The translations under genes were made by a program, and so were the position numbers. Below the pieces are notes generated by a model, which worked only from the letters and a program-made list of their open reading frames with translations, made no database searches and had not been told where the DNA came from. From Pseudomonas sp. Irchel 3H7 (GTDB lineage Bacteria > Pseudomonadota > Gammaproteobacteria > Pseudomonadales > Pseudomonadaceae), in contig NZ_FYEA01000018.1 in the NCBI RefSeq assembly GCF_900187605.1, forward strand, positions 19,081 through 83,080: a stretch of DNA of 64,000 nt. Direction: 5' to 3'. Of this stretch, positions 16,186 to 25,400 are shown piece by piece. Within the stretch, counting starts at the first letter, position 1; the number at the start of each line of letters is the position of its first letter.

Positions 16186-18018
16186 TCACTGGTCTTTGAA
16201 AATGAACAGCGTTGTTTGCCCCAGAACATCTGTCTGTGTTCCACCCAGCAGATAGCTGATCTTTTTATCTTTGCTGTAAGCCGACAGAGGCTTTGGTTCG
16301 CTGCTGGATGTTTGCACCACGACCTCACTGCGCTCGAAACGCTCAGACTGAAATCGCTGCAACCTCCCGTTAATAAGAGGCGGCAGTTTCAGCACGAATA
16401 CGTGGTCGATTCTCTCCCGGTAAAAGAGCAATTCGTTCTCGGCAAGCGTATTTGTCGAGTGGTTCAGCACGTACCCGTCATCCTCCAGAAGCTGACTGAA
16501 CAGCTTGCGCAAACCGGGCCCGTCTGGCGTCGCGGCGTACTCGTTCCAATGCCGGGAGAAGCGTCCGGGGTCAAAATCCAGTCGCATCAAGCCTTCACCC
16601 AGTGAGGAGGGAATCGCCAGGGTTTCTTCCGGTCCGTAAAGAGGCCGTAACATCAGTAACGGGTCAGCCAGTTCTCGACGCGGCGCTGTGTGCTGATCCC
16701 TGTTGGCCCAGTAACGAAACACTTGATTCATGAGCGCCAAACCGGGGGCAATGATGATTTCAGATCGGTTTGCCTGATTGAACATGGCTCGGGCGAGTGA
16801 GTTGACCGATTGATCCGACAGGTATTTGAAGGTTCTGGAAATGTATTGAGTGAGCGGCATCTCAAAAGGCACGACACTGTCCAGCACTGTCCATTGGTTG
16901 TTCTGTTTAACCGCCCACTTGGGCTGCAACGACGGGTTTTCCCGCAGCATGTATTCGAAGGTGTCGTACAAGACGGGTGAGAACAACGGATGTTGCAGAT
17001 AGACCAGTCGCGGGTTGGCACTCATGTCCTGTTGCATCACCCGGTAATACTGCCCGTCTATCTCGATATGATGGCCCACCTGTGGACGGACACTCTGGCC
17101 CCAGTTTCGCCATAACCCGAAACTCAAGTTGATCGCCTCGGGATTGGCGGACAGCAAGCTTTCGGTCAGCGCTTGGCTGGCATCTGTCCCTTCTTCCTGA
17201 TGCAGACGCTTGCCCGGGACGGCCATGGGCTCCGGCGTATCGGTTGAGGCTTTGCGTTTTTCCTGTAGCGAACGCTCCGGTTCAGAACCGGTTTTGCGGC
17301 GCCACAGTCGCGTCCCGGGAATCTGTTCGAACAATAATGCGGAGGCATCGCGCACGGTCGCAGAGCTTTGCTGATACTCACCGTTGGCGTTTTTTCGCAC
17401 CATGACGGTTCCTTCGGCCGTATCGATATAGGTTTTGCGGTGCTTGTCGTAGCGGATCCCGTCTGGCGTCTGCCGGGAGGGGGAGAGCAGGGCCGCTGCA
17501 TCGGGTGCCAGGTAGGTCGGCTGTTCCGCAGCAAGACTCTCGGCGGCTGCATTTCGCCGGTCACTTTCCGAGTTGTGCGCCAGCCAACCCGGCCGTTCGA
17601 ACGTCCAGACGGGCTGGCGCTCTGTTCTGATCAGGAAGGGCCCGGGCAGACGCGGGGAGAAATTGAAGGGAATCTGATAGCGGCCATCTTGCTGCATCTC
17701 GACCAGCAGATGGCCTTCATTCTCAACACGGGCATATAACTTGCCATCCGGACTGGTGAACAGACCGCTGTCGTGATCCAGCCGTTGTAGCAGATGGGCT
17801 TGATCGGCAGGCCAGGTGATTGCTCGCAGTGCTGACTCAACTTGCGCTGAGTAGGATGCAGGCATGTCGTTGACCTGCACTGACGGGGGCTGCGCCGAGG
17901 CCTCCGGCAGCGCTGCGGGGAGTGTTGTGGTTGCCGGTAGTCGGGGAGATGTGTTTGCCATATTTGGGCGAATATCGGGCGCAGTGACCCCGGCCACGCG
18001 CTTCGGTGGTTTGACCAT
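16186..18018 (-). CDS. Island paralogue P3, unknown function
   Basis: 610 residues from the ATG at 18018 (MVKPPKRVAGVTAPD), chosen because the same M-x-K-P-P-K opening starts the other copies; the open frame extends 36 codons further. It carries two copies of a roughly 60-residue module (about 86-145 and 184-242) with pattern PDGxxYxxxxxxxxxVxxxxxGxYQ ... PGxxxxR and a tryptophan. From about residue 310 it shares the conserved domain with its neighbours (LWRNWGQ, LVYLQHPLF, SLQPKWAVK, FRYWANR, DPLLMLRPL, RLDFDP) and ends with a hydrophobic strand and LGG. There are no signal peptide, TM segments or recognised catalytic motif. Forty-nine bp separate it from P4 and 91 bp from P2. Confidence 0.75.
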   Translation of the reverse strand: MVKPPKRVAGVTAPDIRPNMANTSPRLPATTTLPAALPEASAQPPSVQVNDMPASYSAQVESALRAITWPADQAHLLQRLDHDSGLFTSPDGKLYARVENEGHLLVEMQQDGRYQIPFNFSPRLPGPFLIRTERQPVWTFERPGWLAHNSESDRRNAAAESLAAEQPTYLAPDAAALLSPSRQTPDGIRYDKHRKTYIDTAEGTVMVRKNANGEYQQSSATVRDASALLFEQIPGTRLWRRKTGSEPERSLQEKRKASTDTPEPMAVPGKRLHQEEGTDASQALTESLLSANPEAINLSFGLWRNWGQSVRPQVGHHIEIDGQYYRVMQQDMSANPRLVYLQHPLFSPVLYDTFEYMLRENPSLQPKWAVKQNNQWTVLDSVVPFEMPLTQYISRTFKYLSDQSVNSLARAMFNQANRSEIIIAPGLALMNQVFRYWANRDQHTAPRRELADPLLMLRPLYGPEETLAIPSSLGEGLMRLDFDPGRFSRHWNEYAATPDGPGLRKLFSQLLEDDGYVLNHSTNTLAENELLFYRERIDHVFVLKLPPLINGRLQRFQSERFERSEVVVQTSSSEPKPLSAYSKDKKISYLLGGTQTDVLGQTTLFIFKDQ

Positions 18019-18109
18019 TGATTTGATCTCGGTGTATGGAGCAAGAGGTTTTATTGAGGCTTGTCCACAAAAATCTGCGGACAAGTTGCGGAGATGCCGG
18101 GTTGTGTAT

Positions 18110-19819
18110 TCAACCTTCTCTAACAATGAACAGGGTCGAGTTATCGGGGGAAATCTGTTGTTTGCCGCCCACCAGATAAATCACTTTGTAACTTTTGAGA
18201 TGTTCGGCCAGCGCCTGTCTGTCCGCTTCGCTGAGTCTGCTCTGGAACTGCGGGCTGGCAATTTCGGAGCCGACAACGGAGTAACGAGGTACAGGCGTCT
18301 GCGTAACAGGGGTCAACTTCAATACGAAAACAGCAGCGACGCCTTCTCGGTGAAAAATCATCACGTCTTCGCCACTTGGATGCGGGTGTCTGTTCGGGTT
18401 GATGCTGTAACCGCTGAGGCCAAGGATCCTTTCGAATACGTCGCGCGTGCTTGAAGCACTCGACGTCGAATCCAGTTGCTGGACGTCGAAGTCCAGACGC
18501 TGCAAACGGCTCGAAACAGGCGCCGGCAAAGCGAGCAGTCCTCCGGCGTATTGGTCATTGTGCCGGGTGGGCAAAACGGGCAGCAGCATCAAGGGGTCTG
18601 AAAGACCGGGGTGGGGCGAGGTGTTGTTGACTCTGTCGGTCCAGTGGCGCAGCGTCAGTGTCATTGCTGAAAGTCCACCGGCATCAATCCCTTCAGGCGT
18701 GGACACACGATCAAATAAAGTTCTGGCGATGGTATTTGCCGAGTGTTCGGACAGAGAGTTCAGGGCGCTGGATACATATTGCGTTGCCGACATTTCGAAC
18801 GGCGCGTGGTTGTCCAGAACCTTCCACTGGTCATTGCGTTTCAGCGCCCATTTCGGCTGTATCGAAGGGTCATTGCGCAGCATGTTTTCGAATTCGTCGA
18901 AACCTTGAGGTTTAAACCTCGGGTGTTGCAGATAAACCAGTTCGGTGTTGGCGTGTAGAACCTGCCTGACCAGCGGATAGTGCAATTTCTCTATTTCTAT
19001 CGACTCACCTGTTTTCGGTTTGGTGGTTTTTCCCCAGTTTTTCCACTGTGCTACCGACAGATCCAGTGCAGCCGGCCGCTGGGCTGACAGACGTTCGATC
19101 AGCACGCCTGTCGTCGATGCGACGTCGCTTTCCTGGACCGGGTATGGGCGATTGCTCGGACCGGGTAGAGCGTCGGTCGTTTCGGTGGACACTGGGTCGG
19201 TTGCGGCTTGAAGGCGGTGTCGCGGCTCGTCGATTTCACGCCACTGTTTTGTCCCCGGAATCTGTTCAACCCATTTACCTGTCGGAGACGCTTCCCCGGC
19301 GTGTGTCTGACGCCAGCCATCCGCGGTTTTGCCGACCATAACCATGCCGTCGTGCATTTCGACATACGCTTTCTTGTACTTGTCGTAGCGAAAACCTTCT
19401 GCGGTGCCTTCCTGAAGTTTTAGTTGGCTTGCCGATTCGGCATGGATGAACACCGGATGTTGCACACTCGCGCTGGTGGCGGTGCTTGCGGCGGCTGCCT
19501 GCTGGCTTTCGCTGAAGTGCAGGGATACCCAATCGGCGGCACGTGATGAACCTGAGCTCTCAGGGAAGTGGTGGACGGTGATTGTGGGGCGCGGGGAAGT
19601 CACGTCCGCCAAGGGGTGGATAGTGACCGTTTGGGGTGACGTTACTGCCGGTAAGGCAGTTGAAGACGCGCCGGCTGCGCCAGGCACATTGTCGCCGCCT
19701 GGGCCAGGATGAATGATTTCCCCGGCCGTAGCTCCGAGAGGATTGCCTGACAGTTCGACGGGGTTTGCGGACGCGTCGGGCGAAAGCGTACGCGGAATTT
19801 TCTTCGGTGGCTTGGCCAT
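18110..19819 (-). CDS. Island paralogue P2, unknown function
   Basis: 569 residues, starting MAKPPKKIPRTLSPD after a good AGGAG site. This is the shortest intact copy: the first 60-residue module is missing or eroded, replaced by a serine/alanine-rich stretch, while the second (GFRYDKYKKAYVEMHDGMVMV...GKWVEQIPGTKQWR) is kept. The C-terminal half aligns closely with P3 (QWKNWGKTTKPKTGESIEIE, LVYLQHPRF, SIQPKWALKRNDQWKVLD, LRHWTDR, LSDPLMLLPVL, LQRLDFD). The last residues again form a hydrophobic strand with GG (KVIYLVGGKQQ). No known enzyme motif is seen. Confidence 0.75.
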   Translation of the reverse strand: MAKPPKKIPRTLSPDASANPVELSGNPLGATAGEIIHPGPGGDNVPGAAGASSTALPAVTSPQTVTIHPLADVTSPRPTITVHHFPESSGSSRAADWVSLHFSESQQAAAASTATSASVQHPVFIHAESASQLKLQEGTAEGFRYDKYKKAYVEMHDGMVMVGKTADGWRQTHAGEASPTGKWVEQIPGTKQWREIDEPRHRLQAATDPVSTETTDALPGPSNRPYPVQESDVASTTGVLIERLSAQRPAALDLSVAQWKNWGKTTKPKTGESIEIEKLHYPLVRQVLHANTELVYLQHPRFKPQGFDEFENMLRNDPSIQPKWALKRNDQWKVLDNHAPFEMSATQYVSSALNSLSEHSANTIARTLFDRVSTPEGIDAGGLSAMTLTLRHWTDRVNNTSPHPGLSDPLMLLPVLPTRHNDQYAGGLLALPAPVSSRLQRLDFDVQQLDSTSSASSTRDVFERILGLSGYSINPNRHPHPSGEDVMIFHREGVAAVFVLKLTPVTQTPVPRYSVVGSEIASPQFQSRLSEADRQALAEHLKSYKVIYLVGGKQQISPDNSTLFIVREG

Positions 19820-19962
19820 TGAATGACTCCTTTGGATTGTTTATCCAGTCGTTTGCATCGGGGTGGGGAGCCATGGTCGGGAAAAGATCATCCGGATGTG
19901 CGGTACATATGTAATGTCCTGCCAGCATTTGCCGCAGGATGTTGCGCAATCCGTCGGATGTG

Positions 19963-20000
19963 TAAAAAACTCTCATCGACGCGCTGCCGACGAGAGTTTC
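19963..20000 (-). terminator. Terminator after island paralogue P1
   Basis: On the minus strand, AACTCTCGTCGGCAGCGC pairs with GTCGATGAGAGTTTTTT, just after the P1 stop at 20011. P2 therefore probably has its own promoter within the remaining 140 bp or depends on readthrough. Confidence 0.7.
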
Positions 20001-20010
20001 GCATCGGCCT

Positions 20011-21861
20011 TTACCGCTCTCTGAAAATGAACACGGTTTCGGGATTCGACTGCACCCTCAATACGCCACCGATCAGCCACACTACTTTGTTCTGTGCCGT
20101 GGCGGTTGTCAGGGCTTGCAACGCGTCGGTGCCAATCCTGGCCGGCAAGCTCGGGTCTGCCAGCTCATTGCCTGGGGTGTGGGAAAAGCCGACATGTTCC
20201 ACTGCGCCCAGTTTCAGGAAATAGATCTGGTCATGGGAGTTGCGCCGGAAAACCAGAGTGGGCATGCGATGCTCATAAGTCAGAGGAAAGACGTCGTAGC
20301 CGCTGCGTACCAGCAAGGCGCCAATCAGACGCCTGAGGTTCAGATCTGTCGGATAGGTTTTGTAGTGATTCCATTCGACGGGAAAACGTGTTGGATCGAA
20401 ATTGAGCCGTTGCAGCTCGCCGTCGACCTGGGAGGGCATCCGGATGATTTTTTTTCCGTCGCGATCAATGGAGGGTGCCACCTTCAGCATGTTTAGCGGG
20501 TCGGCGTACGCTGGTGTCGTGGGAAACGGCCGTTGCTTCCACTGATGCAAGACGGCCTGAATATTGATCAGTCCGGTGCCGGTAATCACAGGTGAGTTGT
20601 CCGCGAGTTCAAACAATCTCTTGGCGACGGCATGTGCAGTGGCATCAGAAAAGTCGGGAAATGCCTTGGCAACCGACCGCGATATCGGTTCATTAAAAAA
20701 ACGTTTACCGGGGTTTATTTCTCCGGGATCGTTACCTAGGCGAAACGTTGCAACGGGCTGCAACAAGGGCGCTGTATAGAGCATTTGGTCGAACGCCTCG
20801 AAGCCTGCAGGCGTAAAGTCTGGATGTTGGACAAAGTAGACTTTGGGTGTGCGGTTGGAGCCGACAGGCACAATCGGATAATGAAACCAGCCGAGTTGCA
20901 CGGACTCCACCAGCGGTGGTTTGTTCAGATGGCCCCACGGTAGCCAGAAAAGCGGTGTTTGCTCGGTCGGGGCGCTCGCGTCAAGGCGCATTGGCAGAAC
21001 TGGATCTACAGGTGCGTCGAGCCGTGGTCGTTTGCTTGGGCCTGGTCGCGCTTCGTCCGGTTCGGCAATCGGTCGAGACGTGCCGGCAACAGGATTTTCT
21101 TTGGTGGGTGAGTTCGGGCTCTTGCGGCGCCAGAGTACTGTTCCGGGAATCTGTTCAAAAAAAATATCGGGAGATTCCCTGCTCGTCGGCGAGGCCAGTT
21201 GATACTCACCTTGTTGGTTTTTACGGACCATGACCGTACCTTCTGCCGTATCGACGAAGGTATGGTTGAGCTTGTTGTAACGCAGTGCATGCGCTGAAAG
21301 CTCTGCACGGGTCAGTGTATTTGCGTCTTCGGGCGCAAGGTAGGAGAGGGGGGGCGGGGTGACAGGTGTTTCGGTCCGAGACGCTGTCGATTGCCAGCCA
21401 GGGCGCTGGATAAGCCAACTGGACTGGCCTTCTGTCCTGGTCAGTACTGGCCCGGGAACACCGGGCGCAAAGGTCAGAGGAACGTAATAATTGCCCTGCA
21501 AATCCCGTTCGACGACGAACCGGCCTTCGCTGCCGATTTGTGCGTAGGTCCGCTGATCCGGTCCGGTGAACAAGCCGGTATTTTCTCCAATCGGCGTCAG
21601 TTCGTGCAATCGGTCCTGAGGCCAGGCAATTGCACTGCGGGCGGTCCGGTAAGTGTCGGGTATTTCGTTGACGATGACGGCGGGCGGTCGATGGGTGGAG
21701 GTGCCAGTGGCGTGTGCCCCGCTGGTTGAATCGACGCCAGACAATGGGGTGTCGGGCAAGGTTGGGGTGACGCGGGTGCCCGAGCCTGGCTGCGCAGGTC
21801 TTGTTGTAACAGTTGTATCGGCTGGTGCTGTCACCGGAACTTTCTTGGGTGGTTTCGCCAT
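20011..21861 (-). CDS. Island paralogue P1, unknown function
   Basis: 616 residues starting MAKPPKKVPVTAPADT. It has both repeat modules: LFTGPDQRTYAQIGSEGRFVVERD...PGPVLTRTEGQSSWLIQRPGW and LRYNKLNHTFVDTAEGTVMVRKN...FEQIPGTVLWRRK. It is the most diverged of the four in the C-terminal domain but keeps YFVQHPDFTPAGFEAF, LLQP, LHQWKQR, DPLNMLKV, LQRLNFDP and the final VVWLIGG. The central region (about 245-290) is proline- and charge-rich and reads as a linker. No secretion signal or catalytic signature is recognised. It lies 230 bp after the 67-residue ORF. Confidence 0.75.
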   Translation of the reverse strand: MAKPPKKVPVTAPADTTVTTRPAQPGSGTRVTPTLPDTPLSGVDSTSGAHATGTSTHRPPAVIVNEIPDTYRTARSAIAWPQDRLHELTPIGENTGLFTGPDQRTYAQIGSEGRFVVERDLQGNYYVPLTFAPGVPGPVLTRTEGQSSWLIQRPGWQSTASRTETPVTPPPLSYLAPEDANTLTRAELSAHALRYNKLNHTFVDTAEGTVMVRKNQQGEYQLASPTSRESPDIFFEQIPGTVLWRRKSPNSPTKENPVAGTSRPIAEPDEARPGPSKRPRLDAPVDPVLPMRLDASAPTEQTPLFWLPWGHLNKPPLVESVQLGWFHYPIVPVGSNRTPKVYFVQHPDFTPAGFEAFDQMLYTAPLLQPVATFRLGNDPGEINPGKRFFNEPISRSVAKAFPDFSDATAHAVAKRLFELADNSPVITGTGLINIQAVLHQWKQRPFPTTPAYADPLNMLKVAPSIDRDGKKIIRMPSQVDGELQRLNFDPTRFPVEWNHYKTYPTDLNLRRLIGALLVRSGYDVFPLTYEHRMPTLVFRRNSHDQIYFLKLGAVEHVGFSHTPGNELADPSLPARIGTDALQALTTATAQNKVVWLIGGVLRVQSNPETVFIFRER

Positions 21862-22091
21862 GTGAAATTACTCATTGAGGGATGATGCGTAACGCACGGA
21901 AGTGCCTCGCCGCATTTTTCAGGTGCACTCGTCTGCATCCCGGAAAATCCAGGTTGGGAAAACGATGGAGAGGTTCGATGACTTACACTTCGTTGCGCGC
22001 GCATGTTTTCGGGTTTGCCTGATGTACGGCGTGCAAAGTTGCAGGCCTATGCATCAAGGGCGGCGGCGTGAAGAGGGTGAGATCTTGATGG

Positions 22092-22295
22092 TTACAGCGG
22101 ACCGAACACTGAGTCGGCGAGCTTCAACTGATCTACTTTGCTTTTGGTTTTTTTGCTCGTTGTTTCATCAGTGCTGTGTTTGCGATCAATGGTCGAAGCA
22201 TTGTGCTCATCGCTTTCAAAGCGCATATCTGTGATGACGACGGCGTCAGTAATTTTTGCTGTTGCCAATGACGCTTTGCGTACGGTGATGGCCAT
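22092..22295 (-). CDS. 67-residue ORF resembling the N-terminus of the large pore/RTX protein
   Basis: Starts MAITVRKAS with AAGGAAG eight bases upstream. Its last residues, QLKLADSVFGPL, match QLKMLDELFGPF at residues 58-69 of the 1182-residue protein encoded upstream. The leader before the ATG (GAACAAGGA at the same spacing) is also shared by both genes. The charged middle (HNASTIDRKHSTDETTSKKTKSK) is low complexity. It may be a short paralogue or the remnant of a duplicated large gene; nothing homologous follows the stop. Confidence 0.5.
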   Translation of the reverse strand: MAITVRKASLATAKITDAVVITDMRFESDEHNASTIDRKHSTDETTSKKTKSKVDQLKLADSVFGPL

Positions 22296-22430
22296 CTGAA
22301 CTTCCTTGTTCTGGCAGGTTTTTGTCAGGCGAGGCGTGATAATACGATCGATTTTTGAACGCTGTATATCAACGGGTTGTTGCTGTGTATTGCGCGCGGC
22401 GGGTGCTGCTGGAAAACGCAGCCTGAAAAC

Positions 22431-22458
22431 AATAAACCGGCCCGAGGGCCGGTTTATT
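22431..22458 (-). terminator. Terminator of the large pore/RTX gene
   Basis: Perfect inverted repeat AATAAACCGGCCC-GA-GGGCCGGTTTATT, 28 bp downstream of the stop at 22486 on the minus strand. A closely similar hairpin follows the aminotransferase gene near 30627. Confidence 0.8.
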
Positions 22459-22485
22459 CAGGCGCTGACGTCGTTTGGCCAGTGG

Positions 22486-25400
22486 TCAATTATCGGGCAG
22501 TGACAGTGGCGGCACCCGCTTTGACTTATGGTTGCAACGATTGAAAATTTCCAGCTGCGAATAAGTTATTTGCCGAGATTTGTTACTGTCCAGAATCCAT
22601 TTACGGTTCGCCAGGTTGTACTTCAATCTGCCTCGAGTACCGTCGCTCAATGCAATGTTGCGCACGTACAGTTCACGTTGAGCAAGCGCGGAAAATTCCT
22701 CGGGCAAATCTTCCATCGTAGGCGGTTCAAAATATCTGGCGTCGAGGCTGTCGATATAAATCCGGTCGAAAGTCAGGTCTACGGTATGTATCACGCCTTT
22801 TGGTCCGATGACAAAAATCTGATCAATCAGATCGTCAGGACCGTACTGCGGTAGATGCAGAGTGACCGTTCCGATGTACAGCTGATTGCCGGACAATACG
22901 ATCTTGAAGTCTTTGATTTGCGTCGCATCGATTTGCCAGGTGGATGAGTTGTTCAACCGAACTTTGGCAGTTGCCAGGCCGCCCGGCGTCGAAATCCGTA
23001 TCACCCTGTTTTCGCGCAAATGCATCGTATAGGTGGCACCTGCACCCGCAAAGTTTTCGATTGCAGTTTGTTCGGTTAAAGGCAAGAACCTGACACAGGA
23101 AGAAACGTGATCCAGTTTCTCCGTGAGGGATACGGGTAATTCGAAAACCGCTTTGTCGTGGGTTCTCAGCGGGAAACGCAAGTCATGACTGGTCAGTGTA
23201 TTGGCGACAACGCTGTGTTTATAGTGTGCCGGAGGTACGGCGTACTCTTTCTCCAGGATCAGCGTATGGGATTTTCCATCGCGAAATACCAGCTGATAGC
23301 CATGGGTAGAGACGCTGGCTGCGAGGTTTTTCAGGGCAGCATCGAGTGTTGTTTCTGAATACTGGCCGACGCCGGCGATCTGCAACAGGCTCTTGCCGAA
23401 GTAGAACAGAAAATCACACGAGACATTGACCTTGTCTTTGTCCGCCGCTTCGTTCATCAAAATGGCGGGGGTGGTGGCAAAAGCAACATGTGCACTGGTC
23501 ATTTCGGCATAGTCGTAATCAAGAAAGATGCGCGTGCCGTAATTGGAATCGGCGGAGCTGCCGGTTATGAATTGAGTGTGCAGGTTGTAGCGCTGAACGT
23601 AATAGTGGGTGTTTTGTCGGGTGGGTACATTGCACACTGTTGCGTGGACAAAGGTCGTTGGTTCAGGGCGTCCCCCTTTGGTTTTTTCTGTGTGTATCTT
23701 GACGGGATGGTCGTGTTCGATTGTTTTGGGCAGATCCGGTTTCAGGTGATATCCATCGCGAGTAATGATTATTAATTTGTCATTGTGCAAAACCCGACGC
23801 CCGTCGGTTTTTTTGTACACGTTATCGATGACTATTTTGCTTCGGCGACCGTAATGAAAGTCGAAGCTCACTTCGATGGAAAGACGGCATCTGTCCACCT
23901 CCCATTTCTCGATCTGGTCCATTCGCCAGCCCAGCGATATCTTGCTTTCGTCTACACCATCTTCCGAGATGAGAACTGAACCCTCCGCCAATTCCACGTG
24001 ATAAAAATCCACTCCCGATTCACCGAATGCGGTGGCGTTTGCCTTGTACATATAAATCGAGTCGTTACCGGCGCCAGCATTAATGGTGTCTGCGCCTCTT
24101 GAGGAAATCACGTTAGGTGCTGCGGTGCCCGTGACAATGCTTCTTCCGTTTTGCAGCGTCTGAACGTTTTCAACGCTTTCGAGTAGTGTCTTGAGCGAGT
24201 ACGTCTCGCCATCCACTACAGACGCATCCGGGTTCGGCGTATAGATGCGCAAGGTGCCCGCCGCCAGATCGATGGCGTAGCCACGGCCGGTGATCGGATG
24301 CGACTGGTTGCCATCCAATATCAAAGTGTCGCTGCCGGCACCGCCGTCGAGTCGGGAAAATTCACTGCTTTCGATATATCTTGCCAGGTCATCCGCCGCA
24401 TCCTGGGCAGTGAACCTGTCATCTTTGTCGCCCCCCGTGAGATCCTTTATGCCTTCCGTGTAATAAAAGGCATTAGGCTTTTCCGCGACACCGGTGATGG
24501 TGTCTTTGCCACTACCGATCAGCCACAAAATGCCTTTGGTTTTCCCCGGCGTTCCCAACACGGCACCAGGGGTTTGAGCCGTTACGCCGTCGCGAGCGTC
24601 AATGGTATCGTCAAGACCGACTACTTCAGGGACGTAGTCAATCGGCATGGTTTCGACTCCCCACCAGTGTTTTACGCGCTTGCGTCTTTTCGTCAGGCGG
24701 TCTTCATAACGGCCATGCACGACGGCTTCGATGGTGTCCTTCTGCGTCTCGTTGAGTATCTGGCTGGCGCTCGCTTGCATTCGTTTGGCGGTTTCGATTT
24801 TGGCTTTGGCCAGTTCGTAACGATTTTTGATGTCCTGGTCTATGTCCTTCAATGGCAGAAAGGAAAACCATCCGGTGCGCCAGCGCTCTTCAACGGTGAG
24901 TTCGATGTAGTCATCGATTTCATCCACCATGCGTACGGCACCGTAGACCTGCGATCCTATTGCCATCAGCGCACCCGCCGCGAGGCCGACCGGGCCGGCG
25001 AAGGAAAAACCGGCCATGGCGGCACTGCCGAGAATGACGGTCATAGCGGCACTGGCAATGTTCAAACCGCCGCTGACGTAATGATCCATGGCCTCTTTGC
25101 CGGTTTTATTGCTGGCGGCGTTGAATTCTCTGACGGCGCTGTAGATATCGAACGGTAATGTCAGTGCACCGCCAATGAGTCCGCCGGAACGACCCAGGCG
25201 GATCCCGGCACGGGTTTTGGTGAAGTCGCTCAAGGCGCCACTGCCTGCCTCGATCATGCGCTGGCCGACTTTGGTCACAGCTACGTCGGTGATAATCGAG
25301 GCCACCTCGGTGCCGATCCCGATGCCGTTGAAAATGATTTCATCCTGATCATTATTCTTCACGGCATCGTAAATGCCGCGAATTCCCATGAATATGCCAA

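Noticed and set aside
18019..18126. Upstream extension of island paralogue P3 overlapping the end of P2
   Set aside because: The MVKPPK start at 18018 matches the openings of the other copies; the extension shows no family similarity.
24298..25158. 286-codon plus-strand frame within the large island gene
   Set aside because: Lies antisense to the hydrophobic and RTX-like region; no start signal and no motif.
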